A stretch of DNA of 23,221 bases from an uncultured Bacteroides sp. (GTDB lineage: Bacteria > Bacteroidota > Bacteroidia > Bacteroidales > Bacteroidaceae): NCBI RefSeq assembly GCF_902491285.1, contig NZ_CABUHK010000084.1, positions 1 to 23,221 of the forward strand, read 5' to 3'. The stretch's first letter is position 1, and the number at the start of each line of letters is the position of its first letter. Under the pieces are notes generated by a model that saw only the letters and a list, made by a program, of their open reading frames with translations, was not told the DNA's origin and searched no databases. Below, in pieces: positions 8,442 through 15,736 of this stretch. The position numbers were made by a program, and so were the translations under genes.

Positions 8442-8449
8442 CAAAGGTA
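8442..8449 (-). promoter_or_regulatory. Promoter box of the helicase gene, nearly leaderless
   Basis: The - strand reads TACCTTTG, an exact Bacteroidetes -7 box, with only 8 nt between it and the chosen ATG at 8433. Transcription should begin within a few bases of the start codon. This supports that start and suggests an mRNA with almost no leader. Confidence 0.65.
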
Positions 8450-8500
8450 ACAAATCTTCTCCCTGGGTCGAAAAAATATTTCATTTTGTTAAACATTACT

Positions 8501-8513
8501 CGAACGATGTTCG
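8501..8513. promoter_or_regulatory. Dyad in the helicase-acnA divergent spacer
   Basis: cgaac-gat-gttcg is a perfect 5-bp inverted repeat with a 3-nt centre, 38 nt before the acnA start in the 117-nt divergent spacer. A clear TAnnTTTG box for acnA is not seen; TATTTTAA at 8515-8522 is a weak candidate. The dyad could be an operator for acnA, but it is short. Confidence 0.3.
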
Positions 8514-8550
8514 TTATTTTAATAGATAGACTAAAAAAATAAAAAGCGAT

Positions 8551-10794
8551 ATGGTATATGATGTGACTATGTTGGAAGCCTTCTACGCTGCTTATAAAGG
8601 AAAGCTGGAACACGTGCGGGCTGTATTGAAACGTCCTTTGACGTTGGCCGAGAAAATCTTGTATGCTCATCTTTATGATGTGGCTGATGTGAAAGACTAC
8701 AAACGGGGAGAGGACTATGTGAATTTCCGCCCTGACCGGGTGGCAATGCAGGACGCTACCGCCCAAATGGCTCTGCTTCAATTCATGAACTCCGGCAAAG
8801 ATCGGGCGGCCGTGCCTTCAACGGTGCACTGCGACCACTTGATACAAGCCTACAAAGGAGCGAAGGAAGACATCGCCACGGCGCGAATGACTAACGAAGA
8901 AGTGTACGACTTTCTTCGCGATGTATCTTCCCGCTACGGTATCGGCTTTTGGAAACCGGGAGCCGGCATTATCCACCAGGTGGTACTCGAAAACTATGCA
9001 TTTCCCGGCGGAATGATGGTGGGAACGGATTCTCACACTCCCAATGCGGGCGGTCTGGGCATGGTGGCTATCGGTGTCGGTGGCGCGGATGCCGTGGACG
9101 TGATGACAGGCATGGAATGGGAACTGAAAATGCCGAAGATTATCGGTGTTCGTCTGACCGGAAAACTGAACGGCTGGGCATCTCCGAAAGATGTCATCTT
9201 GAAACTCGCCGGCATCCTCACCGTGAAGGGCGGAACGAATGCCATCATTGAATATTTCGGTTCTGGCACCGAATCTCTTTCTGCCACCGGAAAGGCAACC
9301 ATCTGTAATATGGGTGCCGAGGTAGGGGCTACCACCTCGCTTTTCCCGTTTGACAGGCGCATGGTTACCTATTTGAGGGCTACCGGAAGGGAATGTGTAG
9401 TCGATTGGGCAGAATCCGTTGGCGCCGACCTGCGGGCGGACGAAGTAGTGACGGATGAGCCTGCGAAATATTACGACCGTGTCATCGAAATCGACCTGTC
9501 GGAACTCGAACCTTATATCAACGGTCCTTTCACGCCGGACGCCGCCACTCCTATCTCTGAATTTGCGGAGAAAGTGTTGTTGAACGGTTATCCCCGCAAG
9601 ATGGAAGTCGGGCTTATCGGTTCGTGCACCAACTCTTCTTATCAGGATTTGAGCCGTGCCGCTTCTCTGGCCAAACAAGTTGCCGAAAAGAACCTGAGTG
9701 TAGCTGCCCCTCTGATTGTGAATCCGGGTTCGGAACAGATTCGCGCCACTGCCGAGAGGGATGGAATGATTGGTGCTTTTGAACAGATAGGAGCTACTAT
9801 CATGGCGAACGCCTGCGGACCGTGTATCGGCCAGTGGAAACGTGAGACGGACGACCCGACACGGAAGAACTCCATCGTTACCTCTTTCAACCGTAACTTT
9901 GCGAAACGTGCTGACGGCAATCCCAACACCTACGCTTTCGTCGCTTCTCCCGAACTGACTATGGCGCTGACTATCGCGGGTGACTTGTGCTTCAATCCTT
10001 TGAAAGACAGACTCGTGAACCACGACGGCGAAAAGGTGAAACTGGCGGAACCTGTCGGGGACGAACTTCCTTTGAAGGGTTTTGCGCAAGGAAACGAGGG
10101 CTATATCGCCCCGCATGGAGCGAGAACGGAAATCAAGGTGAAACCGGACTCCCAACGTCTCCAGTTGCTGACTCCTTTCCCGGCTTGGGACGGCCAGGAC
10201 TTGTTGAATATGCCGTTGTTAATCAAAGCGCAAGGCAAATGCACTACCGACCATATTTCTATGGCGGGACCGTGGCTTCGTTTCCGCGGACATTTGGAGA
10301 ATATCTCCGACAATATGCTGATGGGAGCTGTCAATGCTTTCAACGGAGAAACGAACAAGGTTTGGAACCGTTCGACAAATACATACGGAACAGTATCCGG
10401 CACGGCGAAGATGTACAAGTCCCAGGGGATTCCCTCTATCGTTGTTGCCGAAGAGAATTACGGTGAAGGCTCCAGCCGCGAGCATGCCGCTATGGAACCG
10501 CGTTTTCTGAATGTCCGTGTGATTCTCGCCAAGAGTTTCGCCCGTATTCATGAAACGAACTTGAAGAAACAAGGAATGCTTGCCCTGACATTTGTCGATA
10601 AGGCCGATTACGATAGGATTCGTGAGCACGACGTCCTTTCCGTACTTGGGTTGGTGCACTTTGCGCCGGGACGGAACCTGACCGTCGTCCTTCATCACGA
10701 TGACGGGACGAAAGAGAGTTTTGAAGTGCAACATACATACAATGAACAGCAGATTGCCTGGTTTCGCGCCGGTTCTGCCTTAAACGCAAGATAA
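8551..10794 (+). CDS. acnA: Aconitate hydratase, mitochondrial type
   Basis: Interconverts citrate and isocitrate via cis-aconitate; [4Fe-4S] enzyme of the oxidative TCA arm. The 747-aa protein begins [19 protein letters not shown]. It shows [13 protein letters not shown], cluster ligands Cys359 (GSCTNSS), Cys422 and Cys425 ([11 protein letters not shown]), NRNF and [15 protein letters not shown]. The swivelling C-terminal domain has the catalytic Ser642 in [14 protein letters not shown]. These positions are within one residue of mature mammalian mitochondrial aconitase numbering, consistent with the reported mitochondrial-like aconitase of Bacteroides fragilis. It heads a three-gene unit with icd (19-nt gap) and gltA (25-nt gap), all on the + strand, giving acetyl-CoA plus oxaloacetate to 2-oxoglutarate for glutamate synthesis. 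Confidence 0.97.
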   Translation: MVYDVTMLEAFYAAYKGKLEHVRAVLKRPLTLAEKILYAHLYDVADVKDYKRGEDYVNFRPDRVAMQDATAQMALLQFMNSGKDRAAVPSTVHCDHLIQAYKGAKEDIATARMTNEEVYDFLRDVSSRYGIGFWKPGAGIIHQVVLENYAFPGGMMVGTDSHTPNAGGLGMVAIGVGGADAVDVMTGMEWELKMPKIIGVRLTGKLNGWASPKDVILKLAGILTVKGGTNAIIEYFGSGTESLSATGKATICNMGAEVGATTSLFPFDRRMVTYLRATGRECVVDWAESVGADLRADEVVTDEPAKYYDRVIEIDLSELEPYINGPFTPDAATPISEFAEKVLLNGYPRKMEVGLIGSCTNSSYQDLSRAASLAKQVAEKNLSVAAPLIVNPGSEQIRATAERDGMIGAFEQIGATIMANACGPCIGQWKRETDDPTRKNSIVTSFNRNFAKRADGNPNTYAFVASPELTMALTIAGDLCFNPLKDRLVNHDGEKVKLAEPVGDELPLKGFAQGNEGYIAPHGARTEIKVKPDSQRLQLLTPFPAWDGQDLLNMPLLIKAQGKCTTDHISMAGPWLRFRGHLENISDNMLMGAVNAFNGETNKVWNRSTNTYGTVSGTAKMYKSQGIPSIVVAEENYGEGSSREHAAMEPRFLNVRVILAKSFARIHETNLKKQGMLALTFVDKADYDRIREHDVLSVLGLVHFAPGRNLTVVLHHDDGTKESFEVQHTYNEQQIAWFRAGSALNAR

Positions 10795-10813
10795 CTAAAC
10801 GCCAGATAAAAAG

Positions 10814-12004
10814 ATGAGCAAAATAACCATGAAAGCAGATGGTACGCTGCTGGTGCCCGATGTACCTATCGTACCTTATATTACCGGAGACGGAGTGGGA
10901 GCCGAAGTGACTCCTTCCATGCAGGCTGTGGTGGACGCGGCCGTTCGGAAAGCTTACGGCGGCAAGCGTCGCATCGAATGGAAAGAAGTGCTGGCGGGCG
11001 AACGTGCCTTCAACGAGACAGGTTCGTGGTTACCGGACGAAACGATGAAAACCTTTCAGGAATATCTGGTAGGTATCAAAGGTCCGTTGACAACTCCTGT
11101 CGGGGGCGGCATCCGTTCGCTGAATGTAGCCTTGCGGCAGACGCTCGATTTATATGTGTGCCTTCGCCCCGTCCGCTGGTATCAGGGAGTACAGTCGCCG
11201 GTGAAAGCTCCCGAGAAAGTGAATATGTGCGTGTTCCGAGAAAATACGGAAGATATTTATGCAGGAATCGAGTGGGAAGCAGGCACTCCGGAAGCTGAGA
11301 AGTTCTACAAATTCCTGAAAGACGAAATGGGCGTGACAAAAGTCCGTTTTCCGGAAACGTCCTCTTTCGGTGTGAAACCCGTATCAAAGGAAGGTACAGA
11401 ACGTCTTGTACGTGCCGCCTGCCAGTATGCACTCGACCATCATCTTCCTTCCGTGACATTGGTACACAAGGGAAATATCATGAAATTCACCGAAGGTGGT
11501 TTCAAAAAATGGGGATATGAACTGGCACAGCGCGAATTTGGAGATGCCTTGGCAGATGGAAGACTGGTGATAAAGGATTGCATTGCCGACGCTTTCCTGC
11601 AAAACACGCTCCTAATTCCCGAAGAATACTCCGTGATAGCGACTTTGAACCTGAATGGCGACTACGTTTCCGACCAACTGGCGGCTATGGTAGGCGGCAT
11701 CGGCATCGCTCCGGGAGCGAACATCAACTACAATACAGGTCACGCCATCTTTGAAGCCACTCACGGAACTGCTCCGAACATCGCGGGAAAAGATGTGGTG
11801 AACCCTTGCTCCATCATTCTTTCGGCAGTGATGATGCTCGAGTATTTTGACTGGAAAGAAGCGGCAACTCTGATTGAAAAAGCCTTGGAACAAAGTTTCC
11901 TGGAAGCCCGCGCTACACATGATTTGGCTCGTTTTATGCCGAATGGAACCTCTCTTCCGACTTCCGCCTTCACACGCGAAATAGTGGAACGGATTGAAAA
12001 ATAA
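10814..12004 (+). CDS. icd: Isocitrate dehydrogenase, cofactor preference unclear
   Basis: Oxidatively decarboxylates isocitrate to 2-oxoglutarate. The 396-aa protein is E. coli Icd-like, with [16 protein letters not shown] (isocitrate loop including the Ser phosphorylated in E. coli), [39 protein letters not shown] and the nucleotide loop [12 protein letters not shown]. coli uses Lys344, Tyr345, Tyr391 and Arg395 to hold the 2'-phosphate of NADP. The aligned residues here are Asn322, Ile323, His369 and Arg373. NAD enzymes of this family usually carry Asp-Ile at the first pair, so this one is intermediate and NAD use is plausible. No AceK-like kinase is seen nearby, so the Ser is probably not a regulatory phosphosite. 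The start [12 protein letters not shown] lies 19 nt after acnA. Confidence 0.95.
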   Translation: MSKITMKADGTLLVPDVPIVPYITGDGVGAEVTPSMQAVVDAAVRKAYGGKRRIEWKEVLAGERAFNETGSWLPDETMKTFQEYLVGIKGPLTTPVGGGIRSLNVALRQTLDLYVCLRPVRWYQGVQSPVKAPEKVNMCVFRENTEDIYAGIEWEAGTPEAEKFYKFLKDEMGVTKVRFPETSSFGVKPVSKEGTERLVRAACQYALDHHLPSVTLVHKGNIMKFTEGGFKKWGYELAQREFGDALADGRLVIKDCIADAFLQNTLLIPEEYSVIATLNLNGDYVSDQLAAMVGGIGIAPGANINYNTGHAIFEATHGTAPNIAGKDVVNPCSIILSAVMMLEYFDWKEAATLIEKALEQSFLEARATHDLARFMPNGTSLPTSAFTREIVERIEK

Positions 12005-12029
12005 CAGCAACGAATAAATACCAAGAAAG

Positions 12030-13373
12030 ATGAAGAAAGAATATTTGATTTACAAGCTCTCCGAAGATATGAAGGAAGCTACCCGGATTGACAATGAATT
12101 GTTCCCCAAGTTTGACGTGAAGCGCGGACTGCGTAATGAAGACGGTACAGGTGTATTGGTCGGTTTGACTAAAATCGGTAATGTGGTAGGTTACGAGCGT
12201 ATTTCGGGCGGCGGACTGAAACCCATACCGGGCAAATTGTTCTATCGCGGCTATGACGTGGAAGATATCTCGCACGCCATCATCAAGGAGAAACGTTTCG
12301 GTTTTGAAGAAGTGGCTTACCTGCTGCTCTCCGGTCGTCTGCCGGACAAGGAAGAACTGCTTTCTTTCCGTGAACTGATTAACGACAATATGCCGTTGGA
12401 ACAGAAGACAAAAATGAATATTATCGAACTGGAAGGCAATAATATCATGAATATCCTTTCGCGCAGCGTACTCGAAATGTACCGTTTCGACGCGAATGCG
12501 GACGACACCTCGCGTGACAACCTGATGCGCCAGAGTATTGATCTTATCTCGAAATTCCCGACCATCATTGCTTATGCTTATAACATGCTTCGCCATGCCA
12601 CTTTCGGACGTTCTCTGCATATCCGCCACCCGCAGGAAAAGCTGTCTATTGCCGAAAACTTCCTGTATATGCTGAAAAAGGACTACACCGAACTGGATGC
12701 CCGCACCCTCGACCTGTTGTTGATTCTTCAGGCAGAGCACGGTGGTGGTAACAACTCAACCTTCACCGTCCGCGTCACTTCCTCCACCGGAACGGATACT
12801 TATTCGGCTATCGCCGCAGGTATCGGTTCACTGAAAGGCCCGCTCCATGGTGGCGCGAATATCCAGGTTGCCGATATGTTCCAGCACTTGAAAGAAAACA
12901 TCAAGGACTGGACTAGCGTAGACGAAATAGATACTTATTTCACTCGTATGCTCAACAAGGAAGTGTACAACAAGACCGGGCTCATCTACGGTATTGGTCA
13001 TGCCGTCTACACCATTTCCGACCCTCGTGCGCTCTTGTTGAAAGAACTTGCCCGTGACCTTGCCCGCGAGAAAGGCAGAGAGAGCGAATTTGCTTTTCTC
13101 GAACTGTTGGAAGAACGTGCTATCGCTACTTTCGGCCGTGTCAAGAACAACGGAAAGACCGTCTCCAGCAACATCGACTTCTACTCGGGTTTCGTCTATG
13201 AAATGATTGGGCTACCTCAGGAGATTTTCACCCCTCTGTTCGCAATGGCACGTATTGTAGGCTGGTGTGCGCACCGCAATGAAGAACTGACTTTCGACGG
13301 CAAGCGTATCATCCGTCCCGCTTACAAGAATGTTCTTGATGATTTGGCTTATATTCCGATTAAGAAACGCTGA
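12030..13373 (+). CDS. gltA: Citrate synthase
   Basis: Condenses oxaloacetate and acetyl-CoA to citrate. The 447-aa protein carries the catalytic triad His237 (AEHGGGNNS), His324 (GIGHAVY) region and Asp383 (NIDFYSG), with the substrate His273 in GPLHGGAN. It has an N-terminal extension of about 50 residues before the GKLFYRGYDVEDI segment and belongs to the longer Firmicutes/Bacteroidetes-style group rather than to E. coli GltA. 2-Methylcitrate synthase is a theoretical alternative, but the operon with acnA and icd makes citrate the obvious product. Third and last gene of the TCA unit. Starts 25 nt after icd behind the A-rich leader aataaataccaagaaag. A long palindrome lies 33 nt after its stop. 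Confidence 0.96.
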   Translation: MKKEYLIYKLSEDMKEATRIDNELFPKFDVKRGLRNEDGTGVLVGLTKIGNVVGYERISGGGLKPIPGKLFYRGYDVEDISHAIIKEKRFGFEEVAYLLLSGRLPDKEELLSFRELINDNMPLEQKTKMNIIELEGNNIMNILSRSVLEMYRFDANADDTSRDNLMRQSIDLISKFPTIIAYAYNMLRHATFGRSLHIRHPQEKLSIAENFLYMLKKDYTELDARTLDLLLILQAEHGGGNNSTFTVRVTSSTGTDTYSAIAAGIGSLKGPLHGGANIQVADMFQHLKENIKDWTSVDEIDTYFTRMLNKEVYNKTGLIYGIGHAVYTISDPRALLLKELARDLAREKGRESEFAFLELLEERAIATFGRVKNNGKTVSSNIDFYSGFVYEMIGLPQEIFTPLFAMARIVGWCAHRNEELTFDGKRIIRPAYKNVLDDLAYIPIKKR

Positions 13374-13406
13374 TAAGGACAAATCCTTTTATTGAATATA
13401 TTGTAG

Positions 13407-13462
13407 AGTACTCCCCGAATGTATATTCCGGAAATTTCCGGAATATACATTCGGGGAGTACT
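13407..13462. repeat. Perfect 56-bp palindrome after gltA
   Basis: Two 28-nt arms meet without a loop at 13434/13435 (centre ggaaa|tttcc) and match base for base; the outer ends read agtactcccc and ggggagtact. As RNA it would form a very long hairpin just after the gltA stop on either strand. The following T-tract is weak (acaatttttt starts about 15 nt later), so it may be a terminator, an mRNA 3'-end protector or a palindromic repeat unit. Confidence 0.9.
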
Positions 13463-13650
13463 TATTCAAGACAATTTTTTAACATTTAACGGTTGCAATG
13501 TCGTTTGCATTTGATGTAGTGCAGTTATGAGTAGAAAAAGGCGTTTTTCCATACAATGAATGGCGTTTTAACTCGCTGAAACTTATTAAAGAAAACTGTT
13601 CATATATAATGGAGTTTTTAATTTAAGAAGTTTTGTGCTGTAAATTGTCC

Positions 13651-13667
13651 TATTTTTGTTACTTTTG
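13651..13667 (+). promoter_or_regulatory. Tandem promoter boxes of the steroid-reductase operon
   Basis: Two exact TAnnTTTG boxes lie in tandem: TATTTTTG at 13651-13658 and TACTTTTG at 13660-13667. A perfect 7-bp inverted repeat (cttttgc-atatc-gcaaaag, 13662-13680) overlaps the second box and the likely transcription start. It could be an operator or a hairpin at the very 5' end of the mRNA. The ATG at 13690 lies about 22 nt after the second box. Confidence 0.65.
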
Positions 13668-13689
13668 CATATCGCAAAAGAATTTCTAT

Positions 13690-14451
13690 ATGACTACGAC
13701 TGCTTTTAATCTGTTTTTGGGCATAATGAGCCTGATAGCTTTATTTGTTTTTATTGCCCTTTACTTTGTGAAAGCTGGATACGGCATTTTTCGTACGGCA
13801 TCGTGGGGAGCGGCTATATCCAACAAATTAGCCTGGGTGCTGATGGAAGCTCCCGTCTTTCTAGTGATGTGTGCCATGTGGATATATTCCGACCGCCGTT
13901 TTGAACCGGTGATATTGACTTTCTTTTTGTTTTTCCAGATACATTATTTTCAGCGCGCCTTCATTTTTCCTTTGTTGCTGACCGGAAAAAGCAAAATGCC
14001 GGTGGCAATCATGTCGATGGGAATTCTTTTTAACCTGCTGAATGGCTATATGCAAGGCGAATGGATATTCTATTTGGCTCCCGAAACGATGTATCAGCCC
14101 GAATGGTTTACGTCTCCATGGTTTATTGTAGGTACATTGTTGTTTTTCACAGGCATGCTGGTAAACTGGCATTCGGATTATGTCATCCGCCACTTGCGCA
14201 AACCGGGAGATACAGGGCATTATCTGCCGCAAAAAGGAATGTACCGCTATGTCACGTCCGCCAATTATTTCGGTGAAATAATAGAATGGGCGGGTTGGGC
14301 AATACTCACTTGCTCTCTCTCCGGATTTGTCTTTCTTTGGTGGACGATTGCTAATCTTGTTCCGCGCGCCCACGCGCTTTGGTGTCGTTATCGCGAAGAA
14401 TTCGGTGACGCGGTGGGAGAGAAGAAACGGGTGTTCCCTTTTCTTTATTAG
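13690..14451 (+). CDS. Steroid 5-alpha-reductase (SRD5A) family membrane enzyme
   Basis: Predicted to reduce the delta4 double bond of 3-oxo-delta4 steroids or bile acids to the 5-alpha (allo) product with NADPH, in the inner membrane. The 253-aa protein matches the usual length of SRD5A1/2. About six to seven hydrophobic segments are visible (about 5-27, 46-66, 73-97, 103-120, 142-160, 195-222). Glu53 in LMEAPVF and Tyr86 in IHYFQRAF align with Glu57 and Tyr91 of human SRD5A2, which hold the steroid 3-ketone. The NADPH half has NWHSDYVIRHLRKPG (160-174), the GEIIEW motif (195-200), NLVPRA (222-227) and a final FPFLY. The start at 13690 is chosen because an in-frame ATG at 13633 lies upstream of the promoter boxes. 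First of three genes with the flavin reductase and SDR. Polyprenol or enoyl-lipid reduction is the alternative role. Confidence 0.88.
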   Translation: MTTTAFNLFLGIMSLIALFVFIALYFVKAGYGIFRTASWGAAISNKLAWVLMEAPVFLVMCAMWIYSDRRFEPVILTFFLFFQIHYFQRAFIFPLLLTGKSKMPVAIMSMGILFNLLNGYMQGEWIFYLAPETMYQPEWFTSPWFIVGTLLFFTGMLVNWHSDYVIRHLRKPGDTGHYLPQKGMYRYVTSANYFGEIIEWAGWAILTCSLSGFVFLWWTIANLVPRAHALWCRYREEFGDAVGEKKRVFPFLY

Positions 14452-14515
14452 GAATGAATTATTAATAATGAATGTTTTCGTAAATTAAATAAGACTTGAA
14501 TAAATTTCAATTACT

Positions 14516-15736
14516 ATGAAATCCAAACTTTTTACTCCGGTCACTTTTGGTCCTTTAACGCTGCGGAACCGGACGATTCGTTCGGCAGCCTTCGAGAGTA
14601 TGTGTCCGGGGAACAATCCTTCACAAATGTTATTGGATTACCACCGCTCGGTAGCTGCGGGCGGGGTAGGTATGACGACAGTGGCTTATGCTGCTGTGAC
14701 ACAAAGCGGACTTTCTTTCGACCGTCAGTTATGGCTGCGTCCGTCTATCATCGCGCGTTTACATGAATTGACGAAAGCAGTGCATGACGAAGGTGCTGCA
14801 GTAGGCATACAGATAGGGCATTGCGGGAATATGTCCCATAAGAATATTTGTGGTGTCACCCCTGTATCCGCTTCTTCGGGATTCAATCTTTATTCTCCTA
14901 CATTTGTTCGCGGATTGAAAAAAGAAGAGTTGCCGGAACTGGCACAAGCCTATGGAAATGCAGTCAACTTGGCACGGGAAGCCGGATTCGACGCTGTTGA
15001 GGTGCATGCTGGACATGGCTATCTGATTAGTCAGTTTCTGTCTCCTTACACAAATCATCGGAAAGACGAATTCGGTGGCTCGCTGGAGAACCGGATGCGG
15101 TTTATGGAACTGGTGATGGAAGAAGTAATGAAAGCGGCAGGCAGCGATATGGCTGTTTTTGTCAAAATGAATATGCGTGACGGCTTCAAAGGTGGAATGG
15201 AAATAGAAGAATCCATACAAGTGGCGAAACGTTTGTTGGAACTTGGTGCCCATGGCTTGGTGTTAAGCGGTGGTTTTGTAAGCAAGGCACCGATGTATGT
15301 GATGCGGGGGGCGATGCCTGTCCGTTCAATGTCTTACTACATGGACTGCTGGTGGCTGAAGTACGGAGTGCGGATATTCGGGAAGTGGATGATTCCGTCC
15401 GTGCCTTTCAAAGAAGCGTATTTCCTCGAAGATGCGTTGAAATTCCGTGAAGCCCTTCCGGGCGCTCCGTTGATTTATGTCGGCGGTCTTGTCTCCCGTC
15501 CGAAAATAGACGAAGTGCTGGATGCAGGCTTTGATGCTGTGCAGATGGCTCGCGCTTTACTCAACGAACCGGGATTCGTCAACCGGATGGCGCAGGAAGA
15601 GCAGGCGCGTTGCAACTGCGGGCACAGTAATTATTGCATAGGACGTATGTATACGATAGAGATGGCTTGCCATCAACATTTGAAAGAACCACTACCTTCC
15701 TGCTTGCAGAAGGAGATCGAAAAACTTGAAAAGTAA
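14516..15736 (+). CDS. Old Yellow Enzyme-type flavin reductase, candidate 5-beta-reductase
   Basis: FMN-dependent ene-reductase of the NADH:flavin oxidoreductase/OYE family. In this context it is a candidate for reducing the delta4 bond of 3-oxo steroids to the 5-beta product. The 406-aa protein is a single TIM barrel: FGPLTLRNRTIRSA (11-24), QIGHCGN (99-105), EVHAGHGYLISQFLSPYTN (162-180, with His164, His167, Tyr169), EFGGSLENRMRF (185-196), and the FMN-phosphate strand YVGGL...QMARALL (321-349). It ends shortly after a Cys-rich stretch (Cys366, Cys368, Cys374, Cys385) and lacks the C-terminal FAD/NAD domains of the long BaiCD/BaiH type. Those Cys do not follow the usual C-x2-C-x3-C-x11-C cluster spacing. 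Starts 64 nt after the SRD5A gene and overlaps the SDR by one base. Confidence 0.87.
   Translation: MKSKLFTPVTFGPLTLRNRTIRSAAFESMCPGNNPSQMLLDYHRSVAAGGVGMTTVAYAAVTQSGLSFDRQLWLRPSIIARLHELTKAVHDEGAAVGIQIGHCGNMSHKNICGVTPVSASSGFNLYSPTFVRGLKKEELPELAQAYGNAVNLAREAGFDAVEVHAGHGYLISQFLSPYTNHRKDEFGGSLENRMRFMELVMEEVMKAAGSDMAVFVKMNMRDGFKGGMEIEESIQVAKRLLELGAHGLVLSGGFVSKAPMYVMRGAMPVRSMSYYMDCWWLKYGVRIFGKWMIPSVPFKEAYFLEDALKFREALPGAPLIYVGGLVSRPKIDEVLDAGFDAVQMARALLNEPGFVNRMAQEEQARCNCGHSNYCIGRMYTIEMACHQHLKEPLPSCLQKEIEKLEK

Larger units (their letters stand above)
13374..13689. other. Spacer between the TCA operon and the steroid-reductase operon
   Basis: This 316-nt gap holds a perfect 56-bp palindrome (13407-13462), a short hairpin gaaaaa-ggcg-tttttc (13534-13549) and tandem TAnnTTTG boxes for the next operon (13651-13667). 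Between 13463 and 13650 I see no open frame longer than a few codons and no RNA family I recognise. Confidence 0.6.

Noticed and set aside
8434..8781. N-terminal extension of the helicase by 116 residues
   Set aside because: It runs across the divergent promoter region and into acnA, and lies upstream of the TAnnTTTG box at 8442-8449.
8818..10155. 445-codon frame on the - strand opposite acnA, and a similar one opposite ilvB at 1941-3278
   Set aside because: Both are shadow frames of strongly conserved genes, produced by codon bias; their translations resemble no protein.
13633..13689. Upstream ATG giving the SRD5A homologue 19 extra residues
   Set aside because: The promoter boxes at 13651-13667 lie downstream of this ATG, and the Cys-rich extension does not resemble the family N-terminus.
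14452..14474. AT-rich semi-palindrome (core attattaataat) between the SRD5A and OYE genes
   Set aside because: Low-complexity AT sequence of a kind common in Bacteroides spacers; no T-tract or promoter box, so no terminator or promoter is claimed.
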